Below, piece by piece: positions 35,440 through 43,464 of a stretch of DNA of 47,965 bases. Source of the DNA: a bacterium. Its GTDB lineage: Bacteria; CSSED10-310; JAFGSJ01. The stretch is from contig JAFGSJ010000026.1 of NCBI GenBank assembly GCA_016934675.1, forward strand, positions 1 to 47,965, read 5' to 3'. The position numbers and the translations under genes are program-made. Below the pieces are notes generated by a model. It searched no databases, was not told the DNA's origin, and worked only from the letters and a program-made list of their open reading frames with translations. The first letter of the stretch is position 1. The number at the start of each line of letters is the position of its first letter.

Positions 35440-37365
35440 GGGGCTGTCGATTTAATCCCCCTTCCCCTGATCATTGATTATTTATTTTAATAATATTTAT
35501 AAAATACTGTTGACAAGTCTTATAAATAATACAAGTTATATAACTAAATATATTTTTATAAACTATTGAAATAAGGTAGGTTACACTGTCCGCATGGGCC
35601 AAACCAAAGATCAATAAATATCAAACCAGTCTCTTTTCGCCAACACTTGATGATAGGATCCCCGAAGACCATCCGGTCCGGCTCTACCAGGAACTGTTAA
35701 CCATCCAGGATTGGCATTCCTGGGAACAGGAGTATGACCAGACTCGTGGTCAACCGGCCTTTCATCCCCGGCTCTTAGCTGGTGCGATCCTGTATGGCCT
35801 GAGTCGCAAGATCAACTCCAGTCGGCAGTTGGAAGATGCCTGTTGCAATCGGCTTGATTTCATGTGGTTGGTCGATGGCCATACGATTGATCATTCGACC
35901 TTCGCAGCCTTTCGGGTCCGCCATGAAGCGAAATGAAAAGAACTGTTTCGGGAGATTTGTCGTCTGGCCCATAGAATGGGTGCCGTTACTTTAGAAGTGA
36001 CGGCTACCGATGGCACCAGGATCCAAGCTGATAGCAGTCGCTATCAGACCAAAAGTGCGGCCGAGATAGAAACTTGGCTGAAGGCGGTCGATGAGCAGAT
36101 CGGCCAGTCTTTCCAGCAGATGGCCACGAACGATGCGGCTGAGGATAAACAGTATGGGCCGACGGGCACACCGGCCAAATTACCAGCGGGCTTACGGCAG
36201 TTGGTGGAACGGAAACAGCGGCTCGAACAAGCCCATGCCGCGGTCGTAGCCCTGGAACAACGGCGGGCCGAGAAAGGGGAAGCTTCACCGGACAAGATCG
36301 CGAAAGTCCCGCTCAGCGATCCCGATGCCCGGATTTTGGAGAATAAAGAAGGTGGCTTTGCGGCGAATTACACTCCGGTGATCACCACGGATGGGGCCAG
36401 CGGCTTGATCATCGACGCCGAGGTGACGAATTCGACCGCGGAAGCTCCGATACAGACTCGGGCAACCGAGCGGATTGAAGAGATGCTGGGGCAGCCACCC
36501 CAGGTCATGATGGGGGATGGTTTGTATGGTGAGCTCGCTCATGTCCGGCAGTTACAGGAAAAAGGGATTGAAGTTCTTACGCCGGTCAAAGCCACGGCAG
36601 CCTGTCCGGGCGAGGTAGCCTATCGTGAAGATCCCAAGACCGCGGTCGCCGAACAGGATTGGGCCCAATTGCCCCGCGGCCAGAATGGCCGCTTGACTCG
36701 TGCGGCCTTTCTGTTTGATCGCAACCAGGATTGTTTTTATTGCCCCCTGGGCAAAATGCTGTCGTTACACGGACGCAGCCGTCATAAGAAGGTGACCGGT
36801 GGGCAGCGTGTCACCGTGATATACAAAAGCAACCCGGGCGATTGTCGGCATTGTCCCCTGAAAGAAAGTTGTCTGGTCCCCGGCCAGAAGTATCGGCGAA
36901 TAGAACGGATGGAAGGTTCTGAGGTTTTGGACCAGGTCGCGGCAAAGATGACCAAGCCGGAGAAGCAAGCCCTCTTTTGGAAACGGAAGATCATAGCTGA
37001 AACGCCGTTTGGACATATCAAACACACCATGGGCATTCGGCGTTTTCGTTTGCGGGGATTACCGAAAGTCCAGATCGAATTTCTGTGGATTTGTCTGGCA
37101 TACAATGTGGCCAAGCTAAGCCGCCTTATACGGTCTTGGCCACGCTGTAAGCTTGCTCGAGTGGTTCGTCGGCGATATGAGTGTGGGTGGGTGTAACCTC
37201 AAGTGGGCCTGTGCTCATTAATATAATTTCGTCCCAATAAGACTCTTTATTGTGTTAATATAATTTTAATTTATGTATATATAGTTTTTTTAAGTATTTA
37301 TTCGTAAATTTTAATATTTTTTTCGCTGCCCAAGACACAGCGAAAAAAAATAAATCGACAGCCCC
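35440..37365 (+). mobile_element. IS1182-type insertion sequence (1926 bp), inactive
   Basis: The ends are GGGGCTGTCGATTTA and its exact reverse complement. One transposase gene fills most of the element, but it carries two lesions (see 35594-37196). The flanking bases are TTTA on the left and TAAA on the right, an inverted rather than a direct pair. The element near its right end has a perfect CGCTG/CAGCG stem embedded in T and A runs (37316-37351). It probably mobilised the related miniature element at 9816. Confidence 0.88.
35594..37196 (+). pseudogene. IS1182-family transposase, broken
   Basis: The reading frame begins in a +1 shifted frame at ATG 35594 (ATGGGCC, one G too many) and then reads KINKYQTSLFSPTLDDRIPE through FAAFRVRHEAK, where an in-frame TGA occurs at 35934-35936. 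The remaining 406 codons continue in the same frame from about 35976. DDE transposase hallmarks remain: TATDGTRIQADSS, MMGDGLYGE and IIAETPFGHIKHTMG, plus a Cys-rich insert (CPLGKML, CRHCPLKESC). TGA is a normal stop elsewhere here, so this is decay, not recoding. No complete protein can be made without suppression. Confidence 0.85.
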
Positions 37366-37443
37366 TAAACGCGGAACTCATACCATTGTACCAGGCGGAG
37401 CGAGGTGCTACTGAAGACCGATGCTGGTCCTCGAGGGCATGTC
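37366..37443. repeat. Right host-repeat arm of the insertion sequence
   Basis: This is the reverse complement of 35363-35439 with mismatches; it starts TAAACGCGGAACTCATACCA. Together the arms make a long inverted repeat around the IS, which could fold or recombine. Confidence 0.75.
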
Positions 37444-37944
37444 TTTTCTCTTTCAAAGCAGATGTGTCTCCGGGAGACAATCAAACGCCAGCTGCAGCGA
37501 AGCAGCAAGCACCGCAGGTCCGAAGAACCAGGCTTCAGCCTGGTTTCGGTCAAGACACACGTCGTGGGCTGCGAAGCTGCCCTTTTTCTAAAATCAGAAA
37601 ATATCCTGTCCCCTTTGGAGGGCCGGGGGGAGGACTTCTCCAGATGAAGCTAAATCTATAAAAACTGCCTCTAAGTCGCAGACAAAACATTTATAGCTTT
37701 TACGAACTCCACCCCCTGCACACCCGCCAGCGGGGGACAGAGCCGGTCAATGATCCTCTCGCTTAATTCGAAAGGCCCTAAACGCGGAACAACGAACTAT
37801 TGTACGAGGCGGAACCGGCCATTGCTGAAGGCAGACACCGGTCTGTTCAAGAAAGTTTTCACTGGCGAGTGTTGAGATTTCTCTCGAAGCATCAAGACAA
37901 AGCACGCACCGGGAACTGCTGCGCATTACGTGAGACCATAGGGT
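37444..37944. repeat. Repeat debris including relic miniature element
   Basis: 37526-37545 is a perfect hairpin (AACCAGGC, four-base loop, GCCTGGTT). 37606-37740 is a palindromic element starting CTGTCCCC and ending GGGGACAG, the same type found inside the miniature element at 9863-9971. It is followed at about 37770-37788 by a degraded IS-like end (AATTCGAAAGGCCCTAAACG). This looks like a decayed relative of the miniature element. No gene is seen. Confidence 0.6.
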
Positions 37945-38556
37945 TTAGGAATCCGGTCTCTCGAGGTCCTGGTCAAGGATACGCGTTACATCCTGGGCTT
38001 CGAGGTCAATCTCGACAGTTTTCTGGTTCTGTTTATTTCTCATTTCTCCGGCCGAGATGTGCTGTTGCAGAGCCCGGATGATTTCATTCATTTCCTTGAT
38101 CCGGGCCAGGAGTTCATTGATGCAATTATCTTTTTGATGCAGTTGCTCGATAAATGCAGCAATCAGCTCATTATCTGATACGGCAGGTATATTGGGAAGT
38201 ATTGCTGCCGGACCGGGTCGATGAATCGGGCCACTCTTCCCCGGTTTAACTGCGGGAGGGCTCATCGAACCGGTATATTCCTTGGCCAAAATCGAATTGT
38301 CACCTTGCTCTGTCATGAGTTTAAACTGGTCCAGTAAAAACTGCTTTTCGATCGTATAATGAAAACCACGTTCGCTTTTGCCCAGTTTTATCTTTTTGGC
38401 ATGATCGGGATCATTGTCAAGCAAAACCTTCCGGATAAACCGGTTAATTATTTGTTCCGTTTGCTCAACCAAGGCACTTGCTTCTTCGACTGAAACATAT
38501 TCGCCCACTTTGCTTTCCTCGGAACAGGTTTGTGACCGGATATTCCTTATGTTCAA
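37945..38556 (-). CDS. Helix-turn-helix (excisionase-like) protein with coiled coil
   Basis: The 203-residue protein begins with a segment resembling a small winged-helix DNA-binding domain (EYVSVEEASALVEQTEQIIN, later FHYTIEKQFLLDQF). A Pro-rich linker follows, then a heptad-rich C-terminus (LIAAFIEQLHQKDNCINELL and onward). It could bind DNA as an oligomer. The start is uncertain: TTG at 38556 has no ribosome site, while GTG near 38508 has GAGGAAA upstream. The function is not known. Confidence 0.5.
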   Translation of the reverse strand: MNIRNIRSQTCSEESKVGEYVSVEEASALVEQTEQIINRFIRKVLLDNDPDHAKKIKLGKSERGFHYTIEKQFLLDQFKLMTEQGDNSILAKEYTGSMSPPAVKPGKSGPIHRPGPAAILPNIPAVSDNELIAAFIEQLHQKDNCINELLARIKEMNEIIRALQQHISAGEMRNKQNQKTVEIDLEAQDVTRILDQDLERPDS

Positions 38557-38696
38557 TGTATCACTTTTTTTCGGAAAAGAAAACGGGGCATTACGCTAAT
38601 CGTTGCATTACATTCTTGGTCCAGGATTCGTCACTCGTCTATGTTGAGGAAAGTCAATTGTTTACGAATCCGGCATAGACCAAATCAGATACATGC

Positions 38697-38737
38697 AAAA
38701 AAAAAACGGAGAACGCTGATAAAAAACGTTCTCCGTT
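38697..38737 (-). terminator. Intrinsic terminator of the TonB receptor gene
   Basis: Read on the minus strand: AACGGAGAACG, an 11-base loop, CGTTCTCCGTT, then a run of about ten T (the A-run 38697-38706 on the plus strand). The 11-bp perfect GC-containing stem followed by a T-tract lies just after the receptor's stop at 38760. This is a classical rho-independent terminator. Confidence 0.9.
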
Positions 38738-38759
38738 CTGTTGATAGTATTCGAGTCGG

Positions 38760-41501
38760 CTAGAAAGCGTATTTCAACTGAAAACCGACTGATGTCGGAG
38801 ATGCCCAACCGTCTTCACGACCGAAGTTATCACCTTCATCCTGGATACGGCTTAAATTGACCTGATTATTCAGGAAATTGTTGATGTCCATAATCGCGGT
38901 CAACACACCCCACTTCCCGAAATTGAAATCTTTCTGGAGTGATAAATCAACCATGATCACATCGGGGAGTCGATAATTACCGCGTTTGCCATCGACAAAA
39001 CGGCAACCATTGCCATAACCATCATTTGGATCGCCATTCTCGTCAACGCCATATTTGCTATAGGTATAACCGCTCTTCCACCAGGCATGTGTCCCGAACA
39101 CAAAACCCAGGGGCAGATTATAGTTGGCATAGACTTTCAGATAATGCGGGCAGTCATAGTACAGTTTGCCGTCGATGTCGTTCGCGAGATAGGGCGTGTC
39201 AAAATACACGGTGAAATGCTGCATACTGTTGTCGAACTCATCTCCGGGCTGTGTATTAACCGTGTTACCCGTCGAACTCGAATGGGTGTAGGAGACCTCG
39301 ATCGAGAATTTATCTGTCCGGGCACTCGAGGTCAATTCGACGGCATAATAATCCCGATAGGCATCATCCGGATTGGTGTAATAATAGCGTATTCCACCCT
39401 CCTGTTCGTCTATCCTGTCATACCATTCGTCGATGGCGGCTTGATTGTCCATATCCACATCGGTGGCTAAATGGATATTACCGTTCTCATCTTCCCAGAA
39501 ACCGACATCTTCGATGATATTACGGGTCTGTTTCCAGATCAATCGGGCACCGGCAGAGAAATTGGTGAAAAGCTCGCGATCGTAACCGAGGATGATCTCA
39601 TCGGCATATTCCGGCTTGAGATCGGGATCGAGCCGATCAAGAGACTCATCACCACCACTGGAATGATGCCAATAGTAGCCTTCTTCATCGGCATCGGGAT
39701 TTTCCGGGTCCCACAGGTATACATGTGTAACAGCGGTCGGTCCCGGGTTTGCATTGACTATGCCCAAATCGTACGTGTTATAATAACGACCGACATTGAA
39801 ATAGACCTTTGATTTGCCATCGTTGTTCACATCCCAGGCCAGACCTATTCGAGGAGCGATCATGCCGTCAAAGGTATGGACCTCTTCATCCAGCTTGTTC
39901 TTATAGGTAGCTTGATCAAATCTCAAACCGAGGTTGAAGCTCAAACCCGGTCTGAATTCCCAGTTGTCCTGCAGGAATGCTGATAGAACAAGACCTTTGT
40001 TCTTTTCTGCCTGGGCGTTTTCATACATGGTCTTGCGATAACCCTGTTCCTCGTCGGTCCCATAGTTATCGACCGTGTAGGAAACACCGGTCGGAATATC
40101 AACATACCTTTTTTCTTCCACGTTCTGATACTCGGCACCAATTTTAAATTCATGGGTCCCAGCCATGTTTTCCTTGACATAAGTCGCTGCCGTCGATACG
40201 GACCACTTGCTCCGATCATTCTCATCGATTGCATCATAACAGTTGTAATGTAACTTTGATTGCCGGTCAAAAACCGGATGTTGACCGTTACCGCCTGAGG
40301 GTCCAATGTAAATGTAACTGTTGAAATAACCATACTTCGTATCAAAATACAGATTTGAAGAATGGATGTAGGTCCAGTTCAAACTATAGCGATCACCACC
40401 CTGTTCCCAGTCATATTGTGCATCAGGAGTATAATAGATACCGGCATAATTGTACAATATAGCCGGGTCCGACGAAAAATTGAATTCGAAATTGTGCGAT
40501 GGTGTCGCTGACCAGGTCAATTTTCCAACATAAAACTGCCACAATGAACTGGTGTCCATCGAGGTTGTGTCATATTCAGCCGTATCAAAATTATACGATG
40601 TGTAAACATCCCCGCTGCTTTCATACTCGGCTCGTTTATAACTGACAAAGAACCAGAGCTTGTCCTTGACGATCGGACCACCCAAAGACAGGGTCGGTTC
40701 CCAATGGTCACTCGAAGTAGTCCTAGTCCTGCCCGCATCGTATGGTGCATTGAGCGAGTCCGTATCGTATGCAAAGCGGACCGTTCCCTCGAATTTATTA
40801 CCACCGGTCTTGGTGACCGCATTCACGATACCACCCATGGCCTTGCCATACTCAGCCGAAAAACCACCGGTCTGCACTTCGACTTCCTCGATCGCGTCCG
40901 CGTTCAGATTCGAAGCAAAGGTATGGGTTACCGGATCGGTCACATCAACACCGTCGAACAAATACAGATTATCGGTGTGCGTCGCACCGTGGACGAAAGG
41001 ATTACCGCCTCCCGTGGTCCCACCACCCATGGCAAATGCATCTTGAAAACTGTCACTGCCGGGTAAACGATCGGTGAATTCACGGTCGATATTCACGCCA
41101 ATCGTTGAGCTTTTTGTATCGATGACGGGCGCTTCGGCTGTGACAACCACAACTTCCTCGAAGGTACTCACTTCCATAGTGATATTGATGGTCGTGGTCT
41201 CATTGATACTGACCTTGATATCTTTTTGCTCGATTGTCTTGAAACCAGACAATTCCGCGGTTACCGAATAAGTGCCCGGAGGCAATAAAACCAGACGATA
41301 CCTACCGTCATCCCGGGTATAATCAGTCCGCACACCGGGCAGTCCCGTCCCTTTTACCGAAACCTGAACACCGGGCAGAGCGTTGCCGGTATCATCGTTA
41401 ATGGTCCCGGCGATTGTCCCGGTCAAGGCCGCTTCAGTTGAAGCCGCCAAAAGAAGACTGATGCAAAACACTGGTAATAATAACAAACCCATTTTTTTCA
41501 T
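38760..41501 (-). CDS. TonB-dependent receptor with carboxypeptidase-like regulatory domain
   Basis: The 913-residue outer-membrane receptor has a signal peptide (about 1-25), then a carboxypeptidase-regulatory-like domain (about 26-112; GTIAGTINDDTGNALPGVQV, GVRTDYTRDDGRYRLVLLPP). A plug (about 125-235; VQTGGFSAEYGKAMGGIVNA) and a long beta-barrel follow, ending in aromatic F at GFQLKYAF. It would import a bulky ligand, possibly a peptide, glycan or metal complex, powered by TonB; none of those genes is here. AAGGAG lies seven bases before the ATG. Its own terminator follows, so it is probably a single-gene unit. Confidence 0.93.
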   Translation of the reverse strand: MKKMGLLLLPVFCISLLLAASTEAALTGTIAGTINDDTGNALPGVQVSVKGTGLPGVRTDYTRDDGRYRLVLLPPGTYSVTAELSGFKTIEQKDIKVSINETTTINITMEVSTFEEVVVVTAEAPVIDTKSSTIGVNIDREFTDRLPGSDSFQDAFAMGGGTTGGGNPFVHGATHTDNLYLFDGVDVTDPVTHTFASNLNADAIEEVEVQTGGFSAEYGKAMGGIVNAVTKTGGNKFEGTVRFAYDTDSLNAPYDAGRTRTTSSDHWEPTLSLGGPIVKDKLWFFVSYKRAEYESSGDVYTSYNFDTAEYDTTSMDTSSLWQFYVGKLTWSATPSHNFEFNFSSDPAILYNYAGIYYTPDAQYDWEQGGDRYSLNWTYIHSSNLYFDTKYGYFNSYIYIGPSGGNGQHPVFDRQSKLHYNCYDAIDENDRSKWSVSTAATYVKENMAGTHEFKIGAEYQNVEEKRYVDIPTGVSYTVDNYGTDEEQGYRKTMYENAQAEKNKGLVLSAFLQDNWEFRPGLSFNLGLRFDQATYKNKLDEEVHTFDGMIAPRIGLAWDVNNDGKSKVYFNVGRYYNTYDLGIVNANPGPTAVTHVYLWDPENPDADEEGYYWHHSSGGDESLDRLDPDLKPEYADEIILGYDRELFTNFSAGARLIWKQTRNIIEDVGFWEDENGNIHLATDVDMDNQAAIDEWYDRIDEQEGGIRYYYTNPDDAYRDYYAVELTSSARTDKFSIEVSYTHSSSTGNTVNTQPGDEFDNSMQHFTVYFDTPYLANDIDGKLYYDCPHYLKVYANYNLPLGFVFGTHAWWKSGYTYSKYGVDENGDPNDGYGNGCRFVDGKRGNYRLPDVIMVDLSLQKDFNFGKWGVLTAIMDINNFLNNQVNLSRIQDEGDNFGREDGWASPTSVGFQLKYAF

Positions 41502-41942
41502 GATTTACTCCTTCTTACTCCAACAATTCCCTTATGAGTTAGTGGAAAAACGCATAAACCCCCTAACGCAGATACATTTTCTGCCGAACAGCCATCACCT
41601 CCTTCGTTTGTTTCCAAATGTTTTTCATTTCCCCATTAACATTCGCATTCGTATCAATTCCCAATATGATACTATACTTATATAAAACTGTCAAAAAAAA
41701 TCAACAAAAAAGTATCAACTTCTGTTCAATTAGACCTCCACTCGGAAAGAAAATGTAACCCGAAACAAATGTGATCTCTCGGAAAACACCAGGACCACGT
41801 CGTTTTTGATTAGGCTTGTCGCCTGAAGGGGCTGTTGATTTTCTCTGAATCATCTCCAAAATCTGAAAATATCCTGTCCCCCTTTGGAAGAGGTCTGGGA
41901 GATGGGTGTTAACTTAAGCCAAAAAAATAATAGAGTAAGAGG
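41502..41942. other. Intergenic upstream of the TonB receptor, with miniature-element relic
   Basis: The receptor promoter should lie here; I did not find a clear pair of boxes. At 41828 begins GGGGCTGTTGATTT followed at 41874 by CTGTCCCC, the same order as in the miniature element at 9816, so this is a left-end relic. Around 41905 GGTGTTAACTTAAGCC resembles the right edge of the repeat at 42421. Confidence 0.5.
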
Positions 41943-42644
41943 ATAAGTCACGTCCCAGCGGGAGGTATGAAGGTGCGGCTTTTCAATCGTCCCGCTGGGA
42001 CAATCGCTCTTCTGGGAAAAACAGATGAGTTCATTTTTCATCTGGATCAATCTGATTTTTTTCTAAATTAACACCTATGCCCCAACGGGGCATAATATAC
42101 CAGCCCGGGGCGAAGCCCCGGGTGAAGCGATAAGAAGAGCCAGAGCCCTATCAGGGCGATACATTTCATTATAACTTTGAACACATCGACGGTGCAAGGA
42201 GGTGGCATAGGTCACAATCTCAAGCCAAAATTGTCATTCCTCTTGTCCTCAGCACCAAAAACAGGCAACTGGATCATTCCTTCCGCTGTATGTGATTTAG
42301 AGAAATGATGGTGCTGAATGTTTTCCGACCTGTATCGCCCTTTTAGGGCTCTCTTCTCTATTTCATTGCTCCCCGGGGCGTTGCCCCGGGCTGGTATGTT
42401 GAGGTCTCCTCGGGCCATAGGTGTTAACGTAAGCCCAAAGAAATGGAGTAATGTGAAACCAATATAATTAAAGCCAGTCCCAGTGGGACGGTTTGATAAT
42501 AGCCTGGCAATTTCCGTCTCCGTGGCACGCCAAAGCGGCACTTCGACGCGACGGCGGCATTGCCAGGATCAAAGCAGAAGATAAGTCACGTCCCAGCGGG
42601 AGGTATGAAGGTGCGGCTTTTCAATCGTCCCGCGGTGACAATCA
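41943..42644. repeat. Pair of 62-bp direct repeats flanking repeat copy C
   Basis: 41943-42007 and 42581-42644 share ATAAGTCACGTCCCAGCGGG and what follows almost exactly. The first copy forms a perfect stem (GTCCCAGCGGGA with TCCCGCTGGGAC); the second has lost the right half. Between them lie repeat copy C (42068-42427) and the reverse copy of the 13540-13690 element (42418-42572). Confidence 0.7.
42068..42427 (+). repeat. Palindromic repeat family, copy C (360 bp)
   Basis: It shares the two palindromic arms and internal sequence with copies A and B. Here both outer ends are clear: TTAACACCTATG at the left and CATAGGTGTTAA at the right, a perfect 12-bp terminal inverted repeat. This gives the best estimate of the element's boundaries. 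No open frame of note is inside. Confidence 0.78.
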
Positions 42645-42720
42645 CTCCTCTCACCTGAGCAGATTGACAAATGGAATAATTACTATTAAACTTTAAAAAC
42701 TGGGATAACGGGGAGAATGG

Positions 42721-43332
42721 ATGATGATCGTGAAAAAAGATATGTTGGACAACAAGAGTGGTCGAAGAACAATAGTGCTGGTCCTGATTATGCTTGTTGT
42801 CATTATTTTGTTCATTCTTGATACAGGGGTGGAGACCGCTGAAGAATCCGTGAACATCGAGGCGGGCAAATGCTTGACCTGTCATAAGCAGGCCTCACCG
42901 GGCCTTTATCAGCAGTGGTTTGAGTCAGCCCATGCTGTGCAACGGGTAACCTGTGTCGATTGTCATCATGCTGATAAAGGTGATCCGGATGCATTTGAGC
43001 ATTACGGCGTATTGGTCGCGACCTTGGTGACGCCCCGAGACTGCGGTCGCTGTCATCAACAAATCAGGACCGAATTTGAAAAGTCGCATCACGCTCAAGC
43101 CGGCCTGATTTTGGATTCACAGGACGCATATTTGGCCCAGGTCACAGCAGGAGAACCGGTAGCCATTTTGGGTTGCGAAAGTTGTCATGGCTGTAAAGTC
43201 AAAATCGATAGCTCATCACCGAATCGTCTTCATCTGAAAAGCTGGCCAAATGCCGGGATTGGTCGGATCAATCCCGATGGTAGTCCGGGTGCGTGCAATA
43301 GCTGTCATACTCGGCATTCTTTTTCCGGTTGA
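42721..43332 (+). CDS. Truncated multiheme cytochrome c, hydroxylamine-oxidoreductase-like
   Basis: The 203-residue protein has an N-terminal membrane anchor or signal (about 17-35) and five CxxCH heme sites: CLTCH, CVDCH, CGRCH, CESCH and CNSCH. The segment GIGRINPDGSPGACNSCHTR followed by HSFS is typical of octaheme HAO-type cytochromes, which continue with more hemes. Here a stop comes right after HSFSG. One base out of frame, the DNA reads VDPRQPEAAEHSYLQQ, reminiscent of the RQPEAC segment that follows in the family, so a frameshift at about 43320 is possible. GGGGAGA precedes the ATG. It may transfer electrons in the periplasm as it is. Confidence 0.75.
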   Translation: MMIVKKDMLDNKSGRRTIVLVLIMLVVIILFILDTGVETAEESVNIEAGKCLTCHKQASPGLYQQWFESAHAVQRVTCVDCHHADKGDPDAFEHYGVLVATLVTPRDCGRCHQQIRTEFEKSHHAQAGLILDSQDAYLAQVTAGEPVAILGCESCHGCKVKIDSSSPNRLHLKSWPNAGIGRINPDGSPGACNSCHTRHSFSG

Positions 43333-43464
43333 TCCCCGACAGCCTGAAGCTGCCGAGCATAGTTATCTTCAGCAAGAATTTATTCGTTCTTTGGAAACGG
43401 AAAGCCCCTGACTGGACCTTCAATAACCAAAAGAACGTCTATTCACCAAGGTGCTGGTTTGCGC

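Noticed and set aside
35934..35936. In-frame TGA in the transposase as possible recoding
   Set aside because: TGA is an ordinary stop for other genes here (iorA, the tolC gene, ycaQ), and the same transposase has a second lesion near its start. Decay is simpler.
37316..37351. CGCTG/CAGCG stem with T and A runs as an intrinsic terminator
   Set aside because: The T-run precedes and the A-run follows the stem on both strands, so the U-tract is on the wrong side. It is kept only as a hairpin.
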